Assembly (NCBI RefSeq): GCF_016920785.2
Contig: NW_024609835.1
Span: 169,690,995-169,754,994 of the forward strand
Length of the DNA stretch: 64,000 nucleotides
Source of the DNA: Ixodes scapularis
Taxonomy: Eukaryota; Arthropoda; Arachnida; Ixodida; Ixodidae
Reading direction: 5' to 3'
The notes beneath the pieces were generated by a model. It made no database searches, was not told the origin of the DNA, and saw only the letters and a list, made by a program, of their open reading frames with translations. Made by a program: the position numbers and the translations under genes. How positions within the stretch are numbered: position 1 is the stretch's first letter; the number at the start of each line of letters is the position of its first letter. This document shows positions 33,458 to 45,564 of the stretch, one piece after another.

Positions 33458-35649
33458 AAAAATTAATTCCGATGATACGCTTATTATCTCGCTCATGGTA
33501 TAGCCGGTCAAAATGTTCACGTCGAACTTTAAAAAAAAGAAAGCCACAAACATCAAATGCTCACAGCCATAATAGAAAATACACCCTCTATGAAACTATT
33601 TTTAATAATATACGAGGAAAAATTAGATGCTCCAGAGCATTGCTTAAGTTGCCCGAAACCTCCTGCTCTTTCGCTTTGCTTTCTTCGGTCGGTAGGCAAT
33701 TATCGGAGTGCATATACTTACCCACAATTTATGCCAACCAGAAGTCTCATCATCTTTACACGAAGTAAGTAATGCAGAAACAGTCTTGCGTACAAAATAA
33801 ATATGATGTGCAGGGATACCTATCGCATTAGAAATACTCATTTGTCCTGGAAATTTATCTAATAAAATATAAGCGGCACCTCTTCACTGCCCTAGCTGCT
33901 TCAGCAGAAGGTAACCATGAACTTTCCTCTCGGCGGTAATACACACGCGCACGTGCTTGCTAACTGCAAATAACATTAGAGAAACAAAACGTAGCACTTT
34001 CGTGCATAAGTATTTTCACGCGCAATTTTGGAAAATGATGTTAATCTGCATAATCCGGGATACACTAAAAAAATGAACTGTAGAACACCTCATTTCAGCC
34101 TCATTAATTATATTTCAGACGTCCGCCTGTGGATCTGAGGCGTATTAAGGGTTCAGAGCAACCTAGCGCAAGCTCAACGATACACTGCAGTTAAACGCTC
34201 GGCCAGCCGAAATAGACGCGTGAGGGGTCCTCACTCTGCATAACGCACGAAAACGTAAGACATCAATAATTTTAAACGGTCAAAATGCTTTAATACGTGT
34301 TGTCCGTAATTTAAAGAGTGTAATATACGTCCTCAAATTATATGTATGATATTTTGTGCTCATTGGGTGCAAGTGACACTCATGATATTATTGCAATGTA
34401 GAAACATCGCATTAATACGACCCCTGCCACCAATGTGGCAGATGCAGAAATCGAAACACTTAACAGGTTAGCATAGCCGAAACATGTTTTCCTGCTCTTT
34501 TAAAAAGTGACTGGTAGTCTCCGGTAATAGACAGGATACATTTTCATATATATCTATATATATATATATATATATATATATCACATCGAAAAGAAGGAGC
34601 AGCGTAAAGTTATTGATAAAGATGTATAAGAAATAAAATCTGACAGGCGAAGCATGAGAGGGTTATAGCAAAGGCTCAATGAATGTAAAACTTAAGACGT
34701 ATAAAAATCAATGTGTTTGATTATAATGGAGTAGGCAATTCAGTATATTTGTTTAAAATTAAGAAATGAGTAGCATGCTAATAGACTAAGAATATTTTTA
34801 AACTTCGTTGAAGATTACTATGGTAAAAACCAAATATAACAAAAGTTAAGTCAAGGACAGCGCTAAGATGAAGGACCACATTTGCGATTTGTTAATCTGA
34901 TTTTTTTTTACATGTTAACGTAGCTCGATCCTATTATTATGCAAGTATATATTTAGTTTATGATACGTACACAAATCATGTCAATAGTAAAATTTATTTA
35001 CCAACCAATTTTAACAAGTATAAACCTCTGGAGAGGCGTACAACTCGCAAGCCTTGAAGTAGGCTCAGTTTTAAAAGAAGCAAAATGGCCCTCGCCAAAA
35101 AGTTCGAGTGCAACCTGCATATATTTAAAATAACTGACCTAATTAATAGGACTGCTTATCTCGCGGTTTGTTTGTACGCTTATGAGCTTCAAACGAGTGC
35201 CAATAATTTTGTCACAAAACTACGTTGCAAGGAACAAACGTTCCTTACTAAATGGAGAAAAGGTCTACCGCAATGGTTATACTTATTATATAACAAATTA
35301 ATTACTATAATTTTCAAGATAGCATATCTACCGTTGGAATATATCTCGACCTCAAAAAGGCTTTGGAGTCTATTAAGCGTTTGTGGTGTCGCATTCGACT
35401 TCGTTCCATGTTAATTGTTATGCCTGGTACAATATGTACAATATGCATGTCTTAATGGTTACCGGTGCCAGTTGTAAAAAAATTCGTATGTAGTACCACA
35501 AACACCTAATTTTGTATACCTTGAAACTACAGCGAATGCGTGGCTAAATGATTCATTGTCTTAGTTAGGTTTAAATAAAATTGAGGGTGTGTATGTTTAT
35601 ACAGCTTAGAACCTAGACTTCCTTAACGTGCGACTTGTCTGCCAGCTGT
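33458..35649. other. No secure gene; tentative short exon at 33722-33841
   Basis: Mostly AT-rich. A (TA)n tract lies at about 34545-34581. A frame at 35085-35414 (+) shows no family resemblance and is probably chance. Confidence 0.45.
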
Positions 35650-35868
35650 AGATATAAAAATCCAGTCCGTGCAGTACAACCGCTAGCCTGGGGATTTTAA
35701 CGTGCACTACGCAGTAGTGATACACGACCGCACCCCGGTACGATGCTCATCCAGATCGAAACGGGCAGGGATTGTGATTGAACCCAGGATCCCTGGGTTG
35801 TACAGCGCGAGTTATCGCGCCACGTACTCCGAGCTGGTGTTCGCTAGCCCGCTCGGCCACCGACCCCC
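35650..35868 (-). repeat. tRNA-derived SINE
   Basis: On the minus strand, starting near 35868, an A-box-like TGGCCGAGCGGGC and a B-box-like GGTTCAATCAC have tRNA spacing. A body follows that contains CACGTTAAAATCCCCAGG. The same body motif, in the form CACGTCAAAAGATCCCCAGG, occurs in the SINEs at 36318 and 54802. The head resembles Ser/Leu-type tRNA. Ticks are known to carry tRNA-derived SINEs. Confidence 0.7.
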
Positions 35869-36173
35869 TAGGTTAAAATAAACTTCAGCTAAATGTTACC
35901 AAAAGTAAATACGTAAATCTCTAAACCGAAAAGTAAGCCGGATGATTTTTATAGTAATAAAAAATCTTAAAACTGCGTAATTGAACGTGCCTCATCTATA
36001 AATTTCTATCTGTTCTGTTTAAAGAAACCGTAAATTGAACACCCAATATTAAGAATATTCACGCAAGTATCTTTGTTTATTGGCGCTTCAGATACAATTT
36101 GATTACTTATTCCTTTCTAAAACGTCAGTTATTTTATACTTCAGTGCAGTCCTATGTCTACCACTGTCTACTG

Positions 36174-36859
36174 CAGTGGTTCCCAGCTATGGATGTGTCG
36201 GGGGTACGTAAGTAAGTTAACAGACCTGGAGCATGAAACAGGTACCTTTTATTGCTACTTGGACATGGCTACGCGGCTCAGACAAACACGTAACTTTGCG
36301 TCCTAGGCCAACCGGGTGGCCTACGGATCCCCAGGTGGCGGGTTCGAATCCCGACCGAGGTGCCCGCAATCTGACGGAGGCTTATTGCGGAGAAGGCGCC
36401 GTGTAACCGAGCTTTCGGTTGCACGTCAAAAGATCCCCAGGTGGTCGAAATTAATCCTCAGTCCTCCGCTGGGGCGTGCCAGATGCCCGTCGTAGGTTTG
36501 GCACGTAAAACCCCCAAATTTGACTTTTTGACTTTAGGCCAACCGGGTAAGACTCCACGGCACAGCCACCGATGCCAGTCGAAAATCAGGATATGCAATA
36601 TGATAATCCCGCCGCGGGGCACCCGAGACGCGTAGTTCGGGAAGGTGTGGGGAAGAGGGAAAGGAGCTGACCGAGATGATCTCGTGCGGATTGCTGTCGT
36701 AGTTCCGGAAGCATGTTCCAAATTAGTCACGTCCGGACTGGAGTACAAAAAACGCGCCAACTAAAAAAAAAAAAATACATTTTTGTTGAGGGTCTCGCGG
36801 ACCCCAGAAGTGGCTTCGCGGACCCCCTAGGGTCCGCGGACCCTATTTGGGAACCACTG
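36174..36859. mobile_element. Non-autonomous hAT-type element with 8-bp TSD
   Basis: Terminal inverted repeats CAGTGGTTCCCA and TGGGAACCACTG are typical hAT termini. The element is flanked by a perfect 8-bp duplication, GTCTACTG, at 36166-36173 and 36860-36867. There is no transposase, and the interior is interrupted by a SINE (36318-36534). A GC-rich CGCGGACCC repeat cluster lies near the right end. Confidence 0.9.
36318..36534 (+). repeat. tRNA-derived SINE inserted in the hAT element
   Basis: It contains a B box (GGGTTCGAATCC) and a conserved body: CCGAGCTTTCGGTTGCACGT, then GATCCCCAGGTGGTCG and GGCACGTAAAACCCCCAAA. It is flanked by a 14-bp duplication, TAGGCCAACCGGGT (36304-36317 and 36535-36548). 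The A-box part is truncated. The same family occurs at 54802-54954 on the other strand. Confidence 0.85.
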
Positions 36860-37024
36860 GTCTACTGGTTTGAAGTTGTGAAATTAAAAAAACTTTACAA
36901 AGTTTTTTTTTTTTTTTTTTTTTTGCGAAAGAAAGCAATGCAATGTATTCAAAGAACCTAGCGTTTGGATTATAGACCTTTTTTTTTTAGGTGGAATTTC
37001 TAAAATATTATTCAACTGGCTCAA

Positions 37025-37140
37025 CTTAAACTTCCAGTTCGCATTGCCGCGCTCACAGCTGGCCAAGTAGGCAGCGCGGCCGTATAATAATGGTTATAGT
37101 GATTGCCTCCCACGCGAAGAGCCAGGGTTCGATTCCCTAG
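37025..37140 (+). repeat. tRNA-Gly-like segment preceding an LTR
   Basis: It carries GCTGGCCAAGTAGGCAG, then TTGCCTCCCACGCGAAGAG, which resembles a Gly(CCC) anticodon arm, and the B-box-like GGTTCGATTCC. It matches the segment at 9775-9905 (minus), which also lies just upstream of an LTR of the same family. Confidence 0.55.
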
Positions 37141-37174
37141 AACGACGCAGCTTTTATTCATTCTTTCAGTTTAA

Positions 37175-37468
37175 TGTTCTGGTACATTCGAGAACTTTGT
37201 TGCTTGTTCGAGGTATGAATGTTCTAGTCGCCGAACCTTCCAGGCCGATTGTTCCAGAAGCCAACGCGTGTACATAAGGGGCTCCGCGTGGCGACCTGCG
37301 GTCTGTCTCGCCCCCAGCGTTCGATCCGGCTGTTACGCCGACTTCGGCGCCAGCGACGCTCTACAGTAATCTTCTGTTTGCTTCCTTTTTGTTTTGGGCG
37401 CAAGTTAGCCCCATTAAACGTTTAGTTTGATTCACTTTTCGTCGCCTCATCAATTGTCATTCGGGACA
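37175..37468 (+). repeat. gypsy-family LTR (294 bp)
   Basis: It begins TGTTCTGGTACATTC and ends in CATTCGGGACA, the usual TG...CA pattern. It is homologous to 9489-9747 and to 1-87. No gypsy coding sequence directly precedes it, only the tRNA-Gly-like segment, so this is a 5'-deleted copy. Confidence 0.7.
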
Positions 37469-39224
37469 ATATATGAATGATGTAAGATATGACCAACTGA
37501 CATATACCTCGCTCGCAATGCACCGTAGAACCTTCCGCGTGACTCTTACAGAACACCTTTGTTGAGAACAAATTATGGCACTCAGCAATTATTATACTTA
37601 GTACCAATTTCTTTAAAAGCCATCTGGATATCATAAATGTAATGCATAATTACGGTTCAATCGTAAACTTTAAAAATGATGCAAAAATATTTTGTCCTCA
37701 TTTGTTTGCTCGAATTATTATATTGGTATGTTCGTTAGCGTATAGTTTAGTATTGTATTAACTCCTTCTTCTTACTACATACTTTTTGTGTACATTATGT
37801 AACATACTAAAAAATATTGTATTTTTGTATATTGGCGTTTGTTGTAATGCCTGGTGTTTTTTTGTTTTTTTTTCTCTCTCTCTTTTCTCAACTGAGTGAT
37901 ATAAACGGTTAACCGAGTCACGTCAGAAAGAGCGCTTTTTGTACGGTTACTCTGGGACCATGCCCCTAAATAAGGATTAAACAAACAAAAACTTTGCCAC
38001 TATCAAACTCAAGCACATCAAAGGAAAGGTCAAAGTCTGAAGCTTTTGCACACTTTCGTAGCCTTGAGTTATGACTCTGCAGTAGGCTGTCGTATTGGAA
38101 ATGTCAGCTCGGCTGCTTCCAAACGCGGAACACATGCTGGCGTCATTGGCGACGCAAAGAAAATTATTAGGACTTGACCTATAAGCGCTAAAATATAGAT
38201 ATATAAGAGACATTTTATAAGCGCTACTCCCAGAGCTGTAATATAAACATTACTGGCTGCCTTTTTGGCGCCTGTGCGCCACAAAGCGGATACTAAGTAT
38301 TACGTTTTTAACTGGGCCGTACACTCGACTAGACAGTGAGGTGCAACTGCTCCTCAGTGTATTGCCTGGAGAGTGTTCCTGGCGCATGAGTGCGATGAAA
38401 GGCTTCTTTGAATAATCGCGCGTATCGGCTTTAAAATATGTCTATAAATATTACGCCGTAAACTTCAAGTGTGATCGAGGAACCCTCGTTGAGGAGTTTT
38501 GGTATATTAAAATTTCTCAACGAGGCGACAACTACCTTTAGGTAGTTACGGCACACCGATAGAGATAGTCAACCTTCCGGCAACTCAATAGCCCGTGTGC
38601 GTGATTATTAAGTATATTAACGGACGATACTTCCTCTCAAAAGTACTGTTTGGTGATATCAAAGCTATCTGAAATATGGGGAGGTTGTAGATTGTTCTGA
38701 CTTGTGCTACGGCAGTTATAGTTTAGTTGGATCCCATTTCAACACTTTATTTTCTAAAACTACTGCCTTTTAAGAAGTATTTTCTGCAACACTATATTCA
38801 CTTTCTCCTTCAGTGAGATAACTAAAGCCATAAGGCGAAGTTCCTGTTCTTATATCTTGCTATATTTTATCATTCACGAAGTCCAGGATATTCTAACAAA
38901 GGAGTGCTGCCATCCGAAATTGCCTCGCTGAGATATACTAAATGTGCAATGTCATTTTTCCCATTACTTTACCATATCCTTACGGATATCACTGTCCGAG
39001 TACTTAAATGATAAAGCTTCCTTATTTTACAACTCCGTCCATACAACGTAGAAGCTCGACTCATCCTTCAGCCTTAATTCCACGATTTCGGCGGAAACCC
39101 AGCGCTTAGGTTGGTGGAGTGTCTCCTTCGGTCGCCTGCTTACTCATTTTTGACACGCGCGTCTACAAGCAAGCGCGCCTGTGGTCAAATGGTATGCGTC
39201 CTGACCGGTCCTTGAGGTTTTCAG
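37469..39224. other. No gene recognised
   Basis: AT-rich. A small self-complementary region lies at about 38470-38530 (CTCAACGAGG-type stem). Nothing else identified. Confidence 0.5.
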
Positions 39225-40022
39225 GCTATCAGAGCGAGTGGTGCTCCGTGACTACGTGGAACGGGCTTCAGTACAAGTACGGATGAAACTTCGTGACTGC
39301 GCAGATGACCGCAAGGCATTCTTTCTCAGTCATGGAGTAATTTCTGTCCGCTTTTGACAGTGTCCGACTTGCGTAGGCGATGACTCGTTCCGTGCTTTCT
39401 TGCACTTGAACCAGTACCGCGCCAAGTCCTGCGTTACTTGCGTCCGTGTGAATCTCGGTTTCCGCATCATGGTCGACATGTCCAAGAACAGGAGGAGCCT
39501 GGAGTCATCACTTCAGCTTGTCGAATGCGTGCCGCTGCTCTTCGGCCAATTTGAACTTCTCGGCGTCCTTCGTGTGGTTTGTGGGTGGTTCGAGAATCCT
39601 TAAAATATCTAGAACGAGCTGCCGATAGTGCCCACAAAGTCCAAGAAACCTTCGCACGACTTTATTGTCTGTCTGCGCTGGAAACGCTGCGACGGAGCGA
39701 GTCTTCTCTCAGTCTGCGCGAACGCCTTCGTTACTAATCACGTGAACTAAGAACTTCCGTTCGTCAGAGGCGAACCGACACTTTGACGGCTTGAAAGTGA
39801 GTCCGGCGGTCCGTATGGCTTGGAGAACAGCTCGGAGTCGTGGCAAGTGCCCGTCGAAGTCGCCGGAAGAGATTACGACGTCGTCGAAATAGACGAGACA
39901 GCTCTGCCACTTTATTCCTGCCAGTACGGTGTCCATGACACCCTGGAAAGTTGCTGGCGCCTTGCATAGCCCAGAGGGCATCACCTTGAACTCGTACATT
40001 CCATCCGACGTGAGGAAGTCTT
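39225..40022 (-). pseudogene. gypsy RT/RNase H fragment
   Basis: The minus-strand frame 39999-39709 contains MPSGLCKAPATFQGVMDT, CLVYFDDVVISSGDFDGHL with the catalytic Asp pair present, TFKPSKCRF and VISNEGVRAD. Further frames toward 39225 continue into the RNase H region. It is closely related to the 9.5-15.4 kb element but is a separate, frameshifted fragment. Confidence 0.8.
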
Positions 40023-40025
40023 TCT

Positions 40026-41260
40026 CATTGACCCTAAGCTTCCGGGTTCGAAAAGACGTCAGCTGATTAACGTCCTCGCGGAATACCGCGACTGCCTTGC
40101 GACGTCGTCAAATGTGCGCCGAACCGCCGCTGCGAAGCACCGCATCGTCACTGAGGACGACGCGCGCCCTGTGCATCGATCGCCGTACAGAGCATCCGTA
40201 AAAGAAAGGGAGGTAATTCAGCAGTACGTTCAAGAGATGCTGAACGACGACATATTTCAACCTCCAAGCAGTCCGTGGGCCTCTCCAGTCGTATTGCACA
40301 TTTTAAAAAAATCACACAAACCTGTTATTCATTAGAAACTCACACACACACGCACACACGCACACACAAAAAAAAAATGCCTTGTACGCGTTTCTTTATT
40401 TAATACCCTATTGAAAATTCCATCAAGCTACGAAGGACGGGACGCTTAGGTCCTGCTTAGGCTACCGGCAACTAAACGCGGTGACGAAGACGTCTATCCA
40501 CTCCCCCGCATCGACGACACGTTAGACCGGCTGCGCCACTCTAAATACTTTTTATCGGTGCACCTAAAAGCGGCTACGGGCAGATCGAAATGGACGAATG
40601 GGACCGAGAATAGACAGCTTTTGTCACGCCTGATGAACTGTACCAGTTCAAGACGATGCCCTTCGGGCTATGCACGGCGCCAGCAACTCCCCAGCGTTTA
40701 ATGGACACCCTACTGGCAGAACTGAAGTGGCAGAGCTGTCTCGTCTACCTCGACGACCTCATACTATTTTCCCACGACTTCGACGAGCACTTGCGACGAC
40801 TCAGAGTTGTTCTCCAAGCCATACGAACTGCCGGACTCACCCTCAAGTCTTTAAAGTGTCGGTTCGCCCATGCCGAAATGAAGTTTTTTAGTTCAAGTGG
40901 TTAGTGACGAAGGAGTTCGCCCAGACCGAGAGAAGACTCGCTCCGTCGCAGCGTTTCCAGCGCCGATAGACAAGAAAGCCGTGCGAAGGTTTTTAGGACT
41001 ATGTGTCTACTATCGCCGCTTCGTTCGGAATTTCGCGGAAGTCGCCTACGCAAGTCAGACACTGTCGAAGGCGGAGAGAAATTACTCCACGACTGAGAAA
41101 GAATGCCTTTCGTCCGTACTTCTACGGGAGTCGGTTCCGCGTTGCCACGGACCACCACTCGCTCTGCTGGCTTGCGAGCCTCAAGGACCCGTCAGGACGC
41201 TAACCATTCGGACACGGGCGCGCGTGCTTGCAGACACGCGCGGCAATACTGCGTATACTT
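40026..41260 (+). pseudogene. gypsy RT/RNase H fragment, inverted relative to its neighbour
   Basis: Plus-strand reading begins with a VRRTAAAKHRIVTEDDARPV segment and the RT fingers. It is broken at 40290-40450 by a simple-sequence insertion rich in AC repeats. It then continues with MPFGLCTAPA, CLVYLDDLILFSHDFDEHL (catalytic Asp pair intact), SDEGVRPDREK, and AVRRFLGLCVYYRRFV. RNase H remnants follow. Several stops and frame changes. Confidence 0.8.
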
Positions 41261-42606
41261 TTTGTCGAATTTCTGGAGATTTTTTCGGCCCTTCAAAAAC
41301 CTACTGGTGTTATGTCAGCACGCATTTTATGTACAAGAAAATAATTAACGTCATGGATCAAAGTAAAAAGTAAATGAATCTCCAGCGAATACGTGCATTG
41401 ACTTATAGTTTTGATGAATAACGAAATAACTGATCGCAACTCATTAAACACAATATCTGCCTGAATTTTTACGCATCTCTAGTCACGACTAAAGGGCGTT
41501 TTGCTTAACCGCGTATTTTGTATTACATGGGAAAATTTTGTTTGCGAAATCATTAGTATATGTTCTTAAAAATACCTGAAAATATTATCGGCAATTACAA
41601 TGAAGTAAAGAGCTTGCGGCTAGGTTTCTAGACCCTATTTAATGCGCTTATTAAAATTTATTTTTGTCATAAGAGTTTCTTCAAATCAGCGGCTGACAAG
41701 AAAAACCATACATTTAAGAACTTGCAGCATATTATTAAACATGAGGAAGATACATAGAAAGGGAGGACGGACAACGAAGGCGGACGGAGAACGAAAGCCT
41801 TCGTTGTCCGTCCCCCCTTTCTATGTAACTTCCTCATGTTTAATTGCTGTTACCAACATGCTCGTTTTGTACTTAACTTGCAGCTTGTCTACCCTTTTAT
41901 TCAAGGACGTACATGTAACTAAGTAAAAACCTTCAACTGTCCTCACTGCAATTAAAACATACGTCCCAATATTTATTTATAGTAGCTACGAGGATAACCG
42001 AAGTGGCATGCACACAGAAAGAATAATAATTTTAAGTGACATATACTTATACATGATTATCTTCAGGCTAAAGCTCGTCGAAAAGACAGAAAGCAGGCAC
42101 CTCCCTTCCCGCTCCCCTCAATTTCTTCTTTCCTTCTAGACAGAAGCAATTCTCGCTCACTTTCTCCGAAGATTGCCTGCCAGGTCAGACCCGCACAGTT
42201 CGGGCAAAAAAATGAGAGAGTTCGGAAAAAAAGGGTAAGAAGCACAAGGGAAACTGATAGTCCGAGCTAAACAACGATTTACAGTTAGACCGTTGAGGAA
42301 TAGTTCTTCTAAATAAAAACAAAATGCACATGTGAGTTAGAAAGGACCGCAAAACCCCGAAGAAGCAGCGCTCATGGTTGAAGAGATAAAATAAAGAAAA
42401 TATAGCGTGGGCTGTCATCTTATATAGGGCGTTCTTTCGAGATCTTTTGGCATGTAGATTTGCAAAATTCCTTTGTAGTATACGTTTTCCCTCGTAATCA
42501 ATGACCGTGTTCGCGACATAGCGACATGGAAATATATTGTACGTTTAATATGGCGCTTAATTAATTACGGCAGCCTTGTTAAGCTGTCGAGTACGCATTG
42601 ATTTAC
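41261..42606. other. No gene recognised
   Basis: AT-rich sequence surrounding a small foldback element (41733-41844). No exon recognised. Confidence 0.5.
41733..41844. repeat. 112-bp foldback repeat
   Basis: The ends ATTAAACATGAGGAAG and CTTCCTCATGTTTAAT, together with the internal GACGGACAACGAAGGC block, form arms of about 45 bp around a 15-bp centre. Confidence 0.8.
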
Positions 42607-42836
42607 TTAGTGACGAGGGTTTAGGAAAGCCATACGCACTGGAGCTCGGGCCGTGAAGCCTTTGATGCATTGCTGCTCGCACTCCGCCTTGGTTCGAAAG
42701 CGGTTTTTGTTGCCCTCGCATCCTCCATAGACAAACATCGTACAAATCTTTTGATCTTTCTTGTAGAAAAACCTCGGAAGTTTGGCGTAGCATGGTCCAC
42801 TGTCCCAGTCCAGCGAGCACGACTTGTTGAAGGTCA
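42607..42836 (-). CDS. Kunitz/BPTI-domain secreted protein, terminal exon
   Basis: This exon encodes a canonical Kunitz domain with cysteine spacing 8, 15, 7, 12 and 3. It contains LPRFFYKK, the YGGC core and the NKNRF motif. The P1 residue is Tyr, as in chymotrypsin-type inhibitors. A basic tail of about 19 residues follows the last Cys. The acceptor TTTTGCAG ends at 42837 and gives phase 1, as in the other Kunitz exons. The signal-peptide exon should lie upstream (higher coordinates) but was not identified among the MITEs there. The protein is presumably secreted and anti-protease. Confidence 0.8.
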
Positions 42837-43619
42837 CTGCAAAACATCCCCGTTTTGTAGTTATAATAAGGCCAGCAGGGACGCAGCCCCATTTGGCTGG
42901 CATTTCGTTCATTTGTTCTAAAGAAAAGTGCAAATAAAACTGGTTGAAATGTCATCCTGATGCAGCCAAATGGCAGTAAACATACGCATGTTTAATCATA
43001 AGCGGTATCGTCTGCCCACAATTTTCCCGCATGGTCGCTTATTTAGAGCAAGTGTAAAAAAGTGTCCCCAGTTATCGAGCTTTTTTATTCATGTCCGCTT
43101 TCCGCAGTCAGCCGAGGGTTCGCTAAGTGGATCTAGGCCGCGCTCACCTATATTACGCTGCCGGGAATGCGTCTCTGACTTGTGTGTTTAGCGTCCTATT
43201 TCGTCCATGCATCGAAAAGATCCCAAAGTGGTCAACCTACTTCCTCAAATAGCACCCAACCGAGCAACCCTCCTAACATCGCAGCCGCCGATAAAAAGGT
43301 CGCACTTCAGGGCAGTGACTGCGGCAAACGACCCTCGCCCCCCCCCCCCCCCTCCCCCTTTTCCGGGCGGCTCTAAGCATCAGGACGGCGGCGCATAAGA
43401 AAGGCTGGCACGTACACAATGTACCCTGGCGCGAACAGACGAATGGCTCTCTTGGCGGCATTAAACAATGAGGCGAAAAAGGGCCCGACACCCTGAGCGT
43501 AGCTTTCCAGCGACTCTAGTCACGACTGCCCCTGAGCGCCAATATAAAGCATATTGGATAAGTCGAGGCTTGGTGTCTTAAAAAGACACTGCAATTGAAA
43601 AAAAAAAATTCTAAAGGAC
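42837..43619. other. No gene recognised
   Basis: Probable intron or intergenic DNA upstream of the Kunitz exon. It contains a C-run region at about 43336-43356. Confidence 0.45.
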
Positions 43620-43922
43620 CTAAGTGGGACAAGTATACCAAAACAAAGCGCACACCAAGGACTTCTTATGAGTTGTGAATGCGAAAGCATGCCCCGTGCG
43701 ACGTATTGTCTCAGCCTCGCGTTGTCGAAGGGCGTCGTCCTCTTTCCGCCTGAGAAGCTTTGAATCGAGATTTGCTTGCTTCTCACGTTTTTGAAAAGTT
43801 ATGTTCCGTCTTCTAGCGCGCTGCGGCGGTGCTCGTTCTGCTTGCCTCCTCACTGGTTGTGTTGCGTTATTCCGCTCCCTTAGTTCGTCGGCGGTGTACT
43901 TGCGTGGACGGGCAGGTTTCAC
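43620..43922 (-). CDS. Basic, coiled-coil-like ORF of unknown (probably repeat-derived) origin
   Basis: About 100 residues are rich in Arg, Glu, Lys and Ala. Segments KPARPRKYTADELRERNN and RREAETIRR suggest a long basic helix. It resembles recurrent Arg/Glu-rich peptides found in repeated tick loci rather than a named domain. No splice context was established, and the last 20 residues look like out-of-frame tail. Function unknown. Confidence 0.3.
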   Translation of the reverse strand: MKPARPRKYTADELRERNNATQPVRRQAERAPPQRARRRNITFQKREKQANLDSKLLRRKEDDALRQREAETIRRTGHAFAFTTHKKSLVCALFWYTCPT

Positions 43923-44057
43923 TAGTGTCGAAGTTGCGACCGCTGACGATCTAGGCGCTTAAGGCGCCACCATGTTCGTCGGCGTCGAGACGAGTAGAAG
44001 CGGCCGAACGCGCGCCACCTCGTTCCTTTTACCGGCGTGCTTGCGGCGCGGCGCCCG

Positions 44058-44155
44058 TAGCGCCATGTGGTGGCGTTCCTTGAAACTATGATGCGCGCCA
44101 GTCAATGGGGGCCTCGTTCCTTGAAACTATAACGCGCGCCAGCGAATGGGAGCCT
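44058..44155. repeat. Two tandem units of about 45 bp
   Basis: CGTTCCTTGAAACTAT followed by GCGCGCCAG and a CAATGGG-type end occurs twice in direct succession. Confidence 0.75.
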
Positions 44156-44258
44156 ATCTATCAAATCGCGGCCACAGGCTTCGCACCATTGGGACAGGGG
44201 AATTTATGTGCCATTTGGTGCGCGTCTCCAAAAGCTGATAACGCTGGTCCGCTCGATC

Positions 44259-44553
44259 CACTCTAAAAAATGGCTGCATGTTTACTTACCCGCAAAACAC
44301 TCAAAGAGCCAATCTCTGCGATCCACAAAATCAGCTCAGCGAATGATGAGGACCTAAAAATGCTGTCTCGCTGTAGCATTACGCAAGGCAAGCATGACGA
44401 TTTACACTGTGTAGTGGCACAGCGCAGACTTAATTTTGAGGTCTAAACGGATGTTCCACCTCATCATTCGCTGAGCTGATTTCGTAGATCAAAGAGATTG
44501 GCTCTTTGAGTGTTTTGCGGGTAAGTGGACACCCAGCCATTTTTTCAGAGTGT
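44259..44553. mobile_element. Palindromic MITE, copy 1
   Basis: Ends CACTCTAAAAAATGG and CCATTTTTTCAGAGTG are inverted. The arms extend about 100 bp inwards, with GCTCAGCGAATGATGA and its complement. No coding capacity. Confidence 0.8.
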
Positions 44554-45250
44554 GGTACAGTTAGTACTTTCGCGGTATCATATTTTACCACGAAATATAA
44601 TTTTTGTCTGAGCAATATATATACCGCCAGTTAAAATTTCGCAAACAAACTGGAAAACGCCGCCCGCTAACCCCCGCCCCGCGCTTACGAAGTGCTTAGA
44701 TCTTTCACTGGCTGGAGAGATGACTAACGTGTGAAAGGTTTGTTTATATCTCCGTGCGGTAATAGTATTTTATTCGACTGCTTTTTATGCTTGGATACAA
44801 AGAATCACGATAGAGTTAGTATTGCTTTCGAATTTATTTTAGCATCGCTTCTCCCGCTTTGGTTTGCAACGTTAACAAACATGGCTGCTGGCGTCTGGGG
44901 AGTGCTGAACGACCTAAGCTCGTTTAGCTCGTCACTTTTTTATGAGTGTGAGTAGTTTTGAGCTCACAGAGGCGTTTAGATGAAGATCTCCTCAAACGGC
45001 ATTGTTTGCAGCAATGAACTTTCTCAAGTACGCGCCTTTGGAAGCGCTGTCAGGATGTTTATTTTCGTAGCGGGACTGGCCTAAGCCTTGCGTCCCGCAC
45101 GAACTGTTTTGATCGTTCTGGCATGACTTTTTCTTTGTGCGTGTTGATGCTGAATAAAGATGTTGGTTCGCGCAAAAGCGGCCTCGCAACTCTTTGAATA
45201 GCGCAACCGTCGGGATTACGACCATGGTTTCAATGCCGGGAAGATACCTG

Positions 45251-45564
45251 CACTCTTAAAAAGGTATGTGCGTATACTTTCCCGCACAGTACTCGGAGAA
45301 CCAATCACCGAAACTTACGGAGGAGGCTCAGGGAATGACGATGCCGAAACATATATTTCAACCAAAAAACGCAGTCTGAGTTGTGACGTTAGGCAATGCA
45401 AGCGTGACGTTTTGCATTCCTTAATGTCACAACTCAGATTACGTTTTTTGGTCTAAACATACGTTTCGGCATCGTCATTCGCTCAGATGCCTCCGTGAGT
45501 TGCCGTAATTCGCTCTCCGAGTGCTGTGCGTGGAAGTATAGGCACAGACTTTTTTTTTAGAGTG
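45251..45564. mobile_element. Palindromic MITE, copy 2
   Basis: Same family as copies 1 and 3. It has CACTCTTAAAAA at the left end and TTTTTTAGAGTG at the right. A conserved inner arm (ACGCAGTCTGAGTTGTGAC) is mirrored near the centre. Confidence 0.85.

Noticed and set aside
33005..33466. Phe/Ile/Val-rich plus-strand frame resembling a membrane protein
   Set aside because: It is the antisense of the acidic repeat exon. Hydrophobicity arises from complementing GA-rich codons.
37068..37140. Functional tRNA-Gly gene
   Set aside because: The anticodon arm and B box are tRNA-like, but the acceptor and D arms do not fold convincingly, and the sequence recurs next to an LTR, so it is repeat-derived.
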